DNA from: Stentor coeruleus
Taxonomy: Eukaryota; Ciliophora; Heterotrichea; Heterotrichida; Stentoridae
DNA: 22,348 nucleotides
Direction: 5' to 3'
NCBI GenBank assembly: GCA_001970955.1
Contig: MPUH01001165.1
Location: forward strand, 1 to 22,348
The notes below the pieces were generated by a model. That model had not been told where the DNA came from and ran no database searches. It saw nothing but the letters and a program-made list of their open reading frames with translations. Below are positions 9,354-16,837 of this stretch, piece after piece. Position numbers and translations under genes: made by a program. Positions within the stretch are counted from its first letter, which is position 1. Every line of letters begins with the position of its first letter.

Positions 9354-10418
9354 TTATTCGGACAATCGTACCTTATTTGAAGATTTTTTCATTAGCTCTA
9401 AAAATTTTTGATGAGAGAAATTGTGCAAAGTTAGAGAAGGCATGGGAGTGGTCTGAACTGTATAACCTCTAAGAAAATTATGATCGTCCTGGCCCCATGG
9501 AAGAAGATCTAGAGCTTCATTTTGAAGATTTTTTTCAGGTTTTCTCTCTTTTGTTATTGGACTTGGAGGACTTTCTGTTCTTTGTATTTTCAAAGTACTA
9601 TCTCTTGGTTTAAAGTCATTTCGCAAACCTTCACTTCTTCTTATGCTTAAAGAAGTGTATCTTAATGCTTGCTGAGCTCCTTGATTATTTATTCGTGGGT
9701 GTAAAGTCTGTAGCGGAGTGGAAACATGCCCAGAATCAAAGCCTCGCGACTTTAAAACTTCATAGAATTTCGACTTAGTTTTCTCAAAGCTCATAACTTT
9801 TCTATCAGTTTTTTTAAGTTTAATCAAATCCTGTTTTATAAGTACTTTCGGTATGAAAGTCCTCACACTAATATCAAAGTGCCCATCTTTGATAATGCAC
9901 TTATTTTTCGGGAACACAGCTACAATATAAATTCTATAAACCTTCTCCTCAATCATAATCTTCATCCAATCTCCTTTAGTTAATATAGAATATGCACAAA
10001 GAGCCTGTTTACATTGCTCATAATCTGGAAGAATTTCCATATAAATCTCTACACGTTTTAAAGGTGGGAAAGGGTAAAGATTAGCTTTGCTTACAGGAAG
10101 GAGTTCAATGTAAAGTTCATCTTTTTTATGACGGCCGAAACTGATTCTTCTCAGGATCCAGGATGGAAAATAAGCATGTTGTTCTTCAGAAGAAAAGTGT
10201 AATACGCCAGTTATAAGTGGTAAGCTTTTTTCTCTTATAAGAGAAATTTGGAACAGTGGAGGAAGAGGCTGATGAGTTCTTCGAATAGCTAGTAGTATAG
10301 AATATGGCAAAACCAGTTTGTCTGAGTATTCCATACAAGCTCTGTATTTCGGCCATGCCTCAATAGGGTGTATATGAGTAATTTTGTATACAAATTCAGG
10401 GCATCTGTGATCTGTCAT
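9354..10418 (-). CDS. UFD1-fold domain protein
   Basis: A 354-aa single-exon protein. Residues about 25-187 follow the UFD1 N-terminal domain (double-psi barrel plus second subdomain): EYSDKLVLPYSILLAI matches the family's region before the first barrel strands, GVLHFSSEEQHAYFPSWILR is the family's GVLEF..EEG..YLP.WM motif, and ALCAYSILTKGDWMKI with YRIYIVAVFPKN matches the LRNYSCLTVGD and Y.I.IVE..P motifs. UFD1 pairs with NPL4 as the substrate adaptor of the AAA ATPase p97/Cdc48 in ER-associated and proteasomal degradation. This protein is clearly more divergent than canonical UFD1. Its C-terminal half (190-354) is basic, polar and probably disordered, and I see no clear SHP box (F.G.G..L) for p97 binding. 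It may therefore be a ciliate side branch of the family. A TAA codon lies directly before the ATG, which fixes the start. Confidence 0.75.
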   Translation of the reverse strand: MTDHRCPEFVYKITHIHPIEAWPKYRACMEYSDKLVLPYSILLAIRRTHQPLPPLFQISLIREKSLPLITGVLHFSSEEQHAYFPSWILRRISFGRHKKDELYIELLPVSKANLYPFPPLKRVEIYMEILPDYEQCKQALCAYSILTKGDWMKIMIEEKVYRIYIVAVFPKNKCIIKDGHFDISVRTFIPKVLIKQDLIKLKKTDRKVMSFEKTKSKFYEVLKSRGFDSGHVSTPLQTLHPRINNQGAQQALRYTSLSIRRSEGLRNDFKPRDSTLKIQRTESPPSPITKERKPEKNLQNEALDLLPWGQDDHNFLRGYTVQTTPMPSLTLHNFSHQKFLELMKKSSNKVRLSE

Positions 10419-10654
10419 TTAAGTGTATTTTGTGTGTAAGTTAGTTAAATAGATGAGTTTACAGAAATTATTTAATATATGATGAATCATGATTAAATTA
10501 ATTTAAAGTAGTGCTAAGAATTTATGGTACTGTATAGTAAACTGATGAGGAAAAGGTGGAAAAATTGCTTTTAGGATGATTTGAATAAAGTTAAAAAAGT
10601 ATTATGATTTAATATATCAAAATTGTTCATGAATTTGACTTATTTCAACATAAA
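10419..10654. other. Spacer between UFD1-like and PKG genes
   Basis: This 236-bp AT-rich gap lies between two same-strand genes. It must hold the UFD1-like promoter and the PKG 3' end. No specific element was recognised. Confidence 0.4.
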
Positions 10655-13402
10655 TTAAAGAAACTGCTGGTCCCAGTTAAAAGGAATGGTTTTTTTGTAT
10701 TCTTCAATCTCAGTGTCACAAATATCAGGTAGTGAATCTGATGTGTCTTCTGAGTCTTGATTTAACTGCATATCCCAAGGAGATTGTGGCTCATCTAAAT
10801 CATCTTGGCAATCTTCACCAACTTCTCCAATATCAGGTCTATACGGTGGGGTGATTTTCTGGCAGCTGAGCTGTTCCCAATCAAATCCAGCAAACCAGTC
10901 ATGCTTTTTAAGCTTCTCTAGTGAACCATTACAACGAGATTCTGCAAACTTGCTTAGAAGTTGTCTAATAAATATTGGAGCAACTTCACCTATTGGGTCA
11001 ATATCATCAGGAAACTCTAAAGGCTTTTCAAGAATTTCCTCATAGATTCTATATGGGTCTTCTTCTTCCTCTCCAAATGGCACCCGCCCACACAAAAACT
11101 CGTAAAGGCAGATACCAAGTGACCACAAGTCAGCCATTTTCCCATAGCCTTTGCCTACAATTACTTCAGGTGCTATATAGTGAGGAGATCCTACCAAAGT
11201 GTAGGTGCGGCCTTGGATTATTTTAGCTGTGCCAAAGTCTACAAGTTTGATAAAGCCATGATTGTCAACCATAATATTTTCTGGTTTTAAGTCTCTATAT
11301 ATTATATCTCTCTCATGCAAATAAATCAAAATCAAAATCATTGAAGCAATATAAAACTGTGAATCTGAGTTATTAAGCAATCCAACATGCCTCAATATAA
11401 CATTCAACTCCAATCCATGAACATACTCTAATAAAAAATAAATCCTTTTTTGATCCTTAAAAGACTTCACAAGTTTCACAATAAAAGGATGATCAACTTG
11501 ATTCAAAATTCTCTTTTCTAACTATATAACAATTACAATAAGTTGCTCATTTATAGCAAATTTATCAATCTTCCTCCTTGACACAGCTTTCAAAGCATAA
11601 TACTCTGATTTTTCTGTTCTAACCAAGTAAACTTTAGCAAACATTCCTTTACCTAATCTTTTAAGAATCAAAATATTTTGAAGTTCAACATCTTCATCCT
11701 CCATCTTAATTCTCAAATTCATACTTACCGTCATTTTATCATTAACGAGTGTAGAAAATTCAGAATTAGCAATGCTCCACAAAGTTACATTTCCATTAGC
11801 AACATATGTGCATATAGAGTTTTCTTTTAATAATATTCCTCTTTCACCAAAATAATTATGTTTTGTTATAGTTTTCACTAAATTTCCAGCTTTAAAAACA
11901 TCAACTTTACCTCTTTTAACAACGTATACATTATTAGAAGGTATCCCTTCACGAAGCATGATTTCAGAGTCACTGAATTTTTCTATACGGATCATAGTGA
12001 AAAGGTCTTTCATTTTAGTGCTTTCTAAAGTGCTAAACAAATAAACTTTCTTCAAAACATTAGTTGCAGCATTTTCTTTGACCACTTCTTCATATTTACC
12101 TCCTATAGAAATCTCAAACTGATACTTAGTTATTTCACCAACTTTCATATCAGCTGCGGCAATAAGATCATCTTCATATTTTAAATCATCTCCATGACTT
12201 TTTGTCACGTACATATCACCAACACAAGTTCCTTTGTCTGCATAAGATAATGAAGTTTTTGCATACTGCAATCTTCCTGATATAATAATATAAATTTTCG
12301 ACTTGCAAGGGCTTCCAAGAGGTATGACAACATCTCCACCTTTATAATTTCTTTCATGTATATCTTTGGATATCGCTTCTTTTTGTTCTTTATTAAGTAA
12401 AGATAGGGACTCGCTTTTGTTGATAGCTTCCATAATGGTGTTTTTTTCAATGATATCTTGAAGTTTGTTAGATAAGACTTTATGCAATGTTTCTCTGCTT
12501 AAGCACATGCATTTGACTGGACCTTCAATAGCCACACAAGTAGCTGACCTAGGGGTATTATTAAGCAAAGCCATTTCCCCAAAGTAGCTCCCAGCATGAA
12601 GTTTAGCTATTTCTTGAGTGCCTTTTTGAACACTGACTACACCTTCTTTGATAATATATAGCTGATTACCAGTTTCCCCTTCAGTGATGATTTTCTGACC
12701 ACTATAATACTTATAGCTTACAAGATTAGCAGCTAAAGAGTCTTTTTGTGGTGAAGTCAAAGAACTCAAAAGAGTCACTTTTTCTAAGAACTCACGATTT
12801 TGTTCATAAATCAGCGTGTTCATATCTTCAATAACTTTACGGAAAGTCTGCCGTTCTACACCCCAAAGTGATGTAAAATCGATGCATTTCAATGTTGCTG
12901 AACGTGGATTATCATGAAGAAGGGCAAGCTCGCCAAATCCTTCACCAGGATGGATTTTATTAACCCTTTTCCCATTCACAATAACTTCTAAAGTCCCTGT
13001 TCGGACAACATAATAAGATTTTGATGGCATCCCCTGCATAAAAACGATAGTTTCTGGCATGAACTGATATAATTGCATTGCATCAGCAACCATCTCTTTA
13101 TCTTCATCAGTCAAACTTGTGAAAATAAAGTGATTGTTTAGTGCTTGAATAATCCTCTGTTTGTCTTCAGGAGTTTTTACAGCATCTGGGACTATTTCTC
13201 CAGCTGCTGCTTCAATATAAGTAGAAGTTTCCCTACCATTCATGATGCTTTTTTTTTTCTTTGAAGGGTCTTTTGATGAAGCATTCTCGTCAACAATTTG
13301 ATTTTTCTTAATTTTTCTCGGGACTCGGTTGACAGTAGCAATTTCGTTTTCATGGTTTTCTAACTGCTTATATCCTTTTATTCTCATACACCCAGTTCCC
13401 AT
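10655..13402 (-). CDS. PKG: cGMP-dependent protein kinase, four CNB domains
   Basis: Two exons (13402-11537 and 11521-10655) give 910 aa once the 15-nt intron is removed. The N-terminus MGTGC fits N-myristoylation at Gly2 plus palmitoylation at Cys5, as in membrane-bound PKGs of other alveolates. Four cyclic-nucleotide-binding domains follow. CNB-A (about 93-206) has FGELALLHDNPRSAT and CNB-B (about 211-325) has FGEMALLNNTPRSAT, both complete phosphate-binding cassettes with the Thr after RSA typical of cGMP sites. CNB-C (about 330-445) is degenerate. CNB-D (about 452-560) has FGERGILLKENSICT and lacks the phosphate-binding Arg. The kinase has LGKGMFAKVYLV (583-594), Lys605, YRDLKPEN (697-704), DFG (717-719), TYTLVGSPHYIAPE and a C-terminal FNWDQQF. 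Four CNBs with a degenerate third is the apicomplexan/ciliate PKG plan. The gene shares a 41-bp divergent intergenic region with the RING-CH gene. Confidence 0.95.
11522..11536 (-). other. 15-nt intron in PKG
   Basis: The sequence on the minus strand is GTAATTGTTATATAG. Removing it joins INEQLI to LEKRILNQVDHPF, which restores the standard AGC-kinase E(K).IL..VDHPFIV block in frame. Retention adds an in-frame TAG. It is a phase 0 intron with A at position 10, like the two other introns here. Confidence 0.95.
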
Positions 13403-13443
13403 ATTTTAATGTTGATTTGGTAGGATCGCGATCCTGGATATAT
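13403..13443. promoter_or_regulatory. 41-bp bidirectional promoter with 14-bp palindrome
   Basis: The start codons of PKG (minus) and the RING-CH protein (plus) are separated by only 41 bp. Within it, 13422-13435 is the perfect palindrome AGGATCGCGATCCT, strikingly GC-rich against its surroundings. Both 5' UTRs and any core promoter must fit here or lie within the coding sequences. A palindrome suits a homodimeric factor acting on both genes. This role is inferred. Confidence 0.55.
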
Positions 13444-14124
13444 ATGCAACCTTTAGTGAACTCAGCTTTAGAGCAAGAACAATCTATTGAGAACCAAACA
13501 CCAAGAAGCATGTGCTTTTCATCGTCTAATAGTCCAGCTAGTAAAATTAGCATTTCACTTGCACTTGATGTTGAGCAGAGTGAAATCATGGAGGATTTTA
13601 AAGAAATTGCTGAAGAGGATGAAAAACCTACAGAGCAGAAAAAGTGCTTAAGTCCTGTACCGTGCAGAATTTGCTTGCAGATCAGTTCAGAAGAGCTTAT
13701 AAGGCCTTGCAATTGTAAAGGGACTCTTTCGTTTGTCCATCAGAGCTGTTTGAAAGAGTGGCTTTTACGTGTAGCAGAATCTGATGGTGAGTTTAAAAAG
13801 TGTGAAATATGCAAGGGGAAATATAATGTGAAGTTTAATTATAGATTGAGATGTGATGCGAAAAAGGAGATTTGGATGCCACTTTGCTTCTTGGGAACGC
13901 TTTTGATTTTAGTTATAATATTTACAGCTTGGTGGGGTATGTGGCATGAAATAAATGACCCGATATGTGTGGCTATGATAGCACTTATTTCGTTAATAGG
14001 GATTTCTTTGTTGACAATAACTTTATATGTGCTTAAGTTTCAGTGCATTAAAAAGTCTATGATAGATATAACTGCTAGAGATAATGAAGATACTTCATTT
14101 AATCAAGGCTCTTCAAGAATTTAA
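13444..14124 (+). CDS. Membrane RING-CH (MARCH-type) E3 ubiquitin ligase
   Basis: A 226-aa single-exon protein. The C4HC3 RING-CH finger is complete: C74, C77, C89, C91, H99, C102, C120 and C123 in CRICLQISSEELIRPCNCKG, SFVHQSCLKEWL and KKCEICKGKY. Two membrane segments follow at about 145-165 and 174-197 with a short loop, and then a polar C-terminal tail. This is the plan of MARCH/Doa10-like ligases, which place ubiquitin on membrane proteins in endosomes, ER or plasma membrane. The N-terminal 65 residues are Ser/Glu-rich and look disordered. I chose the first in-frame ATG, at 13444. A nearer ATG at 13409 runs into TAG after four codons. Confidence 0.9.
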   Translation: MQPLVNSALEQEQSIENQTPRSMCFSSSNSPASKISISLALDVEQSEIMEDFKEIAEEDEKPTEQKKCLSPVPCRICLQISSEELIRPCNCKGTLSFVHQSCLKEWLLRVAESDGEFKKCEICKGKYNVKFNYRLRCDAKKEIWMPLCFLGTLLILVIIFTAWWGMWHEINDPICVAMIALISLIGISLLTITLYVLKFQCIKKSMIDITARDNEDTSFNQGSSRI

Positions 14125-14299
14125 AAATTAATTAAGATTATTTATTTTTATAGTTTGAGTATGAAACTTATGTTGATAAGATAATTTTTATTATGTTTAA
14201 GGAAAAAGTAAGATTTAAACAAACGATAATACATGATTAAATTGTTAGTAAAATAAATTTTTGGTAGTTTTTTTACTTGTAATTCTTTAATTCTTAAAG
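14125..14299. other. AT-rich spacer
   Basis: This is 3' flank of the RING-CH gene. No feature was seen. GC rises sharply at its right end, where the hairpin island begins. Confidence 0.4.
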
Positions 14300-14660
14300 G
14301 TAACTTGAAAGGGATTTGTCCCTCAAATTCCTTAAAGTTTTAGTTTCACTGGTTTTCGGTACCTCATAGAGTTAAGGCTATTAGTATAGTTTGGGAGTAT
14401 ACTCCTTAATTTTGAAACGCGGGTGGTGTTAGAGCTAGTTGTAGTTAAAATAAAAGGGGTAATTGAGGCAATTTTGGCCCAATCAGAAGGTTTGGTAATT
14501 TTCCTAATTCCTGCCATAACTATAGATGGGTCTGAAGGGATACAACGAGGGTCGGATGTTTCCTTGAAGGGATTGCGCAAGGCGCGATAGTTACCAGAGT
14601 GCGAGGGGCTCAGCCTTCTTAGACTTCTAGTCTCCCTGATACACCCTGGGATAAAGTGGC
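14300..14660 (+). ncRNA. Candidate structured RNA (hairpin-rich GC island)
   Basis: About 360 bp is visibly richer in GC than the flanking spacers and contains a row of short hairpins: AGGGA-tttg-TCCCT (14310-14323), the palindrome GGAGTATACTCC (14394-14405), AATTG-agg-CAATT (14461-14473), ATTGCGC-aag-GCGCGAT (14572-14588, seven pairs with one G-U if read on the plus strand) and AGACT-tct-AGTCT (14621-14633). The wobble pair favours the plus strand. A minus-strand open frame (14332-14676) has no ATG near its start and encodes no recognised domain, so I do not call it a gene. I tested RNase P, SRP, U3 and rRNA by eye. There are only scattered resemblances (for example ACCGAAAACCA, seen in U3, on the minus strand) and no full signature. 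The family is unknown. Confidence 0.4.
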
Positions 14661-14753
14661 TTGTAAAACCATTTTATTAGCTTATAAGTAGCTTTACTTA
14701 AGCAAAAAGTTTCTTAGCAAATTACTATATTTTATTAAAGTTTTTGATCAGCA

Positions 14754-14922
14754 CTAACTTATAAAATTACAAAAATGTCTCATAAATACAAATCAAGTGG
14801 AGATTTAAGTGATAGTTTATCACAAGGCGAAGCATACNCTAACTTATAAAATTACAAAAATGTCTCATAAATACAAATCAAGTGGAGATTTAAGTGATAG
14901 TTTATCACAAGGCGAAGCATAC
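14754..14922 (+). repeat. 84-bp exact direct repeat around a single N
   Basis: 14754-14837 and 14839-14922 are identical, with one N at 14838. The repeat covers the 5' flank and first codons of the coiled-coil gene. This is the mark of two contig ends with an unmerged overlap, so it is an assembly artefact rather than biology. The first ATG (14775) belongs to the redundant copy. Confidence 0.9.
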
Positions 14923-15753
14923 CTAAGCTTACTAAATGACTCATTAACAGAAAAGTGGCAAACTAACGAAATAAGTGATCACAAATCCTATATAGCAAAA
15001 ACATATGCAAAAGACACACTAAATTATCTTGAAGATGATGTTAATCACCTTGGTCAAGAAGTTTTAGAACTTCGATCTCAAAATTGTTATCTTGAAGCTC
15101 AAGTCCATGTTCTTGAAAAAGAAAAAGAAATGCATATCGCAAGTCATGCTAAAGAAAAGCTCAAATTAGAAGCGTTAATAAAAGAACACTCTCTTAAAGT
15201 TCATAATGAGACTAAAGAAATGGCTAAACAGCTAGAGTTTTATAAAAACCGCACACAAGAACTTGAAGATGTTCTTCAGGAAGAACGAGAAAAACGCCTT
15301 GAACTAGCGAAAAGACTGAAAGTAAAACTTGAAAATCGAGAAAAGGAATTAATGATTGTAATAAAAGAAAAGGATAAGTACATACACCAGTTACAAATTC
15401 AATTAGAACAAGGGAAATGCTCAAGAGTTTGCAGTTACAACCCAATCCAAGCAGTTCAGAAAAGAAAAACTTCAAAAAAAATAGTAAAAATTCCTACATT
15501 CAAAAGCTATAGTGTCAATATTCCAAATAAAAGTGAAAGCAGCCTAGAAAGCATTAGTAATATGATTGTAAAGCTAGAAAAGGAGCAAGCTGATATAAAT
15601 CTTACAATGAGTGAATTTGATTATTCAAGTCCTAGAGACAAATCAAAAAGACAGCTTCAAGAAATCATGACTAGAAATGAGGAAAAACTTAAAGAAGCCA
15701 AATCAATACAGCAAAGCCTATTGAGAGAGAAGTTTTCTTCAACATTCACGTAA
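14860..15753 (+). CDS. Coiled-coil protein, possibly centrosomal/basal-body
   Basis: A 297-aa protein starting MSHKYKSSGDLSDSLSQGEA. The start is the ATG of the second repeat copy, which is continuous with the rest of the gene. A long heptad-rich coiled coil spans about residues 50-190, rich in Glu/Lys/Leu. It is followed by a basic linker (KRKTSKKIVKIPTFKSYSV) and a second short coiled coil (about 225-292, with LEKEQADINLTMSEFDYSS and QEIMTRNEEKLKEAKSIQQ). The order of long coil, basic linker and C-terminal coil is reminiscent of Cep57-type microtubule-anchoring proteins, but this is only a likeness and no diagnostic motif was identified. It lies 76 bp upstream of the SHIPPO gene on the same strand. 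Confidence 0.8.
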   Translation: MSHKYKSSGDLSDSLSQGEAYLSLLNDSLTEKWQTNEISDHKSYIAKTYAKDTLNYLEDDVNHLGQEVLELRSQNCYLEAQVHVLEKEKEMHIASHAKEKLKLEALIKEHSLKVHNETKEMAKQLEFYKNRTQELEDVLQEEREKRLELAKRLKVKLENREKELMIVIKEKDKYIHQLQIQLEQGKCSRVCSYNPIQAVQKRKTSKKIVKIPTFKSYSVNIPNKSESSLESISNMIVKLEKEQADINLTMSEFDYSSPRDKSKRQLQEIMTRNEEKLKEAKSIQQSLLREKFSSTFT

Positions 15754-15829
15754 TCAATATCAATTTATTGGCTTAATAAGCATAAGTAAAATGCTTTAAA
15801 TGCCATAAAGTTAAAATTATAATTGAAAT

Positions 15830-16423
15830 ATGAAAAATTCACCTGCATGGACCTTGCAAGGTCGTAGAACTTCACCTCTTGCTATAGTTGTTCCTGGTCC
15901 TGGGGCTTACAACCCTTCTGATACTCATATGGAAGCTAGTCCCCGATGTAAAATAGGGAAATCTTCAAGGATTCTTCGTAGTCAAATTGATATCCCAGGA
16001 CCTGGTTCTTATAGTCCAAAAGACTTTGGAAAGGTAACCCCAAGAGCAACGTAATAGTTATTTAGTATAGGCAAATCATTAAGAACTCGTATTAAATTAA
16101 TTGAAGAAACTCCAGGACCTGGAAGATATGAAAAATCATTATCTAGTCTAGGGCCGAGCTATACGTTCCAAGGTCCAAGGGAGAGATCTAAACCAGAAAA
16201 TTTTCCTGGACCTGGACAATATAATTTAAGCTTGTATTCTAAAGCTGTGATGCCAGCTTATGCAATTGGAAGAGCTAAAAGAAAAAGCTTTAGTATTTGT
16301 AATTATCCTGGACCTGGAAGCTATAATGTTAATAAAGAAAAATCGGGACCTGTGTGGACAGTGGGAAATGAAAAAAGATTCAGTTCTTCACTAACTGATT
16401 TTTTTTTGAATTCTAAAAAGTAA
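15830..16423 (+). CDS. SHIPPO-repeat (ODF3/STPG-like) protein
   Basis: Two exons (15830-16050 and 16066-16423) give 192 aa after removal of the 15-nt intron. Five PGPG repeats are visible: VPGPGAYNPSD, IPGPGSYSPKD, TPGPGRYEKS, FPGPGQYNLS and YPGPGSYNVN. SHIPPO repeats occur in outer dense fibre 3-like and STPG proteins; several family members bind inside or along axonemal microtubules, so an axonemal or cortical microtubule role is likely in a ciliate. Before the splice was recognised the gene looked broken: exon 1 reads into TAA TAG within the intron. The joined codon gives RATIGKSLRTR, which keeps the frame through the third and fourth repeats. Confidence 0.9.
16051..16065 (+). other. 15-nt intron in SHIPPO gene
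   Basis: The sequence is GTAATAGTTATTTAG, phase 2. Removal joins GCA AC to TATAGGC and restores the frame into the third PGPG repeat. Retention gives TAA TAG at once. Confidence 0.95.
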
Positions 16424-16837
16424 TTATCGTATTTATGAATAATTTCAAATAGTCTCTGTGCTTTTGTGTAATAATTAGTAGAGTCAATCAAGAATTATTA
16501 ATATATGAGATACATTTATAGATATAATTTATTTTATAGGACATCTGATTGTGTTATCTTAGCTTCTTAGACTGGTGCTAGAAAGATATAAATTCAGCTG
16601 GTTATTCATAAATCATTTATTAAGTATTATAACAGACTTTACCACAAAACTTTAAATTTCTAAAGTCTTCAATATTTTAATACCCATTACTTTTTTAAAT
16701 CTAATTTTATCATTTAAAACCTAATATTTCATATTCTAATATTTTTTACTCTTTAATCTCCTACTCAAACCCAATAGCATTATATTAGCTGTAGTTTTCT
16801 AGCCAAATCATCACTATATTAGGATTTTAATAATAAA
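16424..16837. other. AT-rich spacer, no gene seen
   Basis: This 414-bp stretch, with stops in all frames, lies between the SHIPPO and TBC genes on the same strand. It should contain the TBC promoter. No distinct motif was recognised. Confidence 0.45.

Noticed and set aside
13368..13712. Minus-strand 114-codon frame opposite the RING-CH gene
   Set aside because: It is a shadow of the RING-CH coding sequence with no domain, and it overlaps the PKG start.
14341..14520. Resemblance of the GC island to the 5' part of SSU rRNA on the plus strand
   Set aside because: Only scattered short matches were found (around GCGGGTGGTGTTAGAGCTAG). The universal rRNA blocks are missing, so no rRNA call is made.
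14332..14676. Minus-strand open frame of about 115 codons in the GC island (includes MAGIRKITKPSDWAKIAS)
   Set aside because: There is no ATG near its 5' end, no recognised domain, and the composition is better explained by a hairpin-rich non-coding block. Left as an alternative to the RNA idea.
14809..14859. Extra N-terminal residues for the coiled-coil protein upstream of MSHKYK
   Set aside because: They come from reading the redundant repeat copy through the N in another frame and are an artefact.
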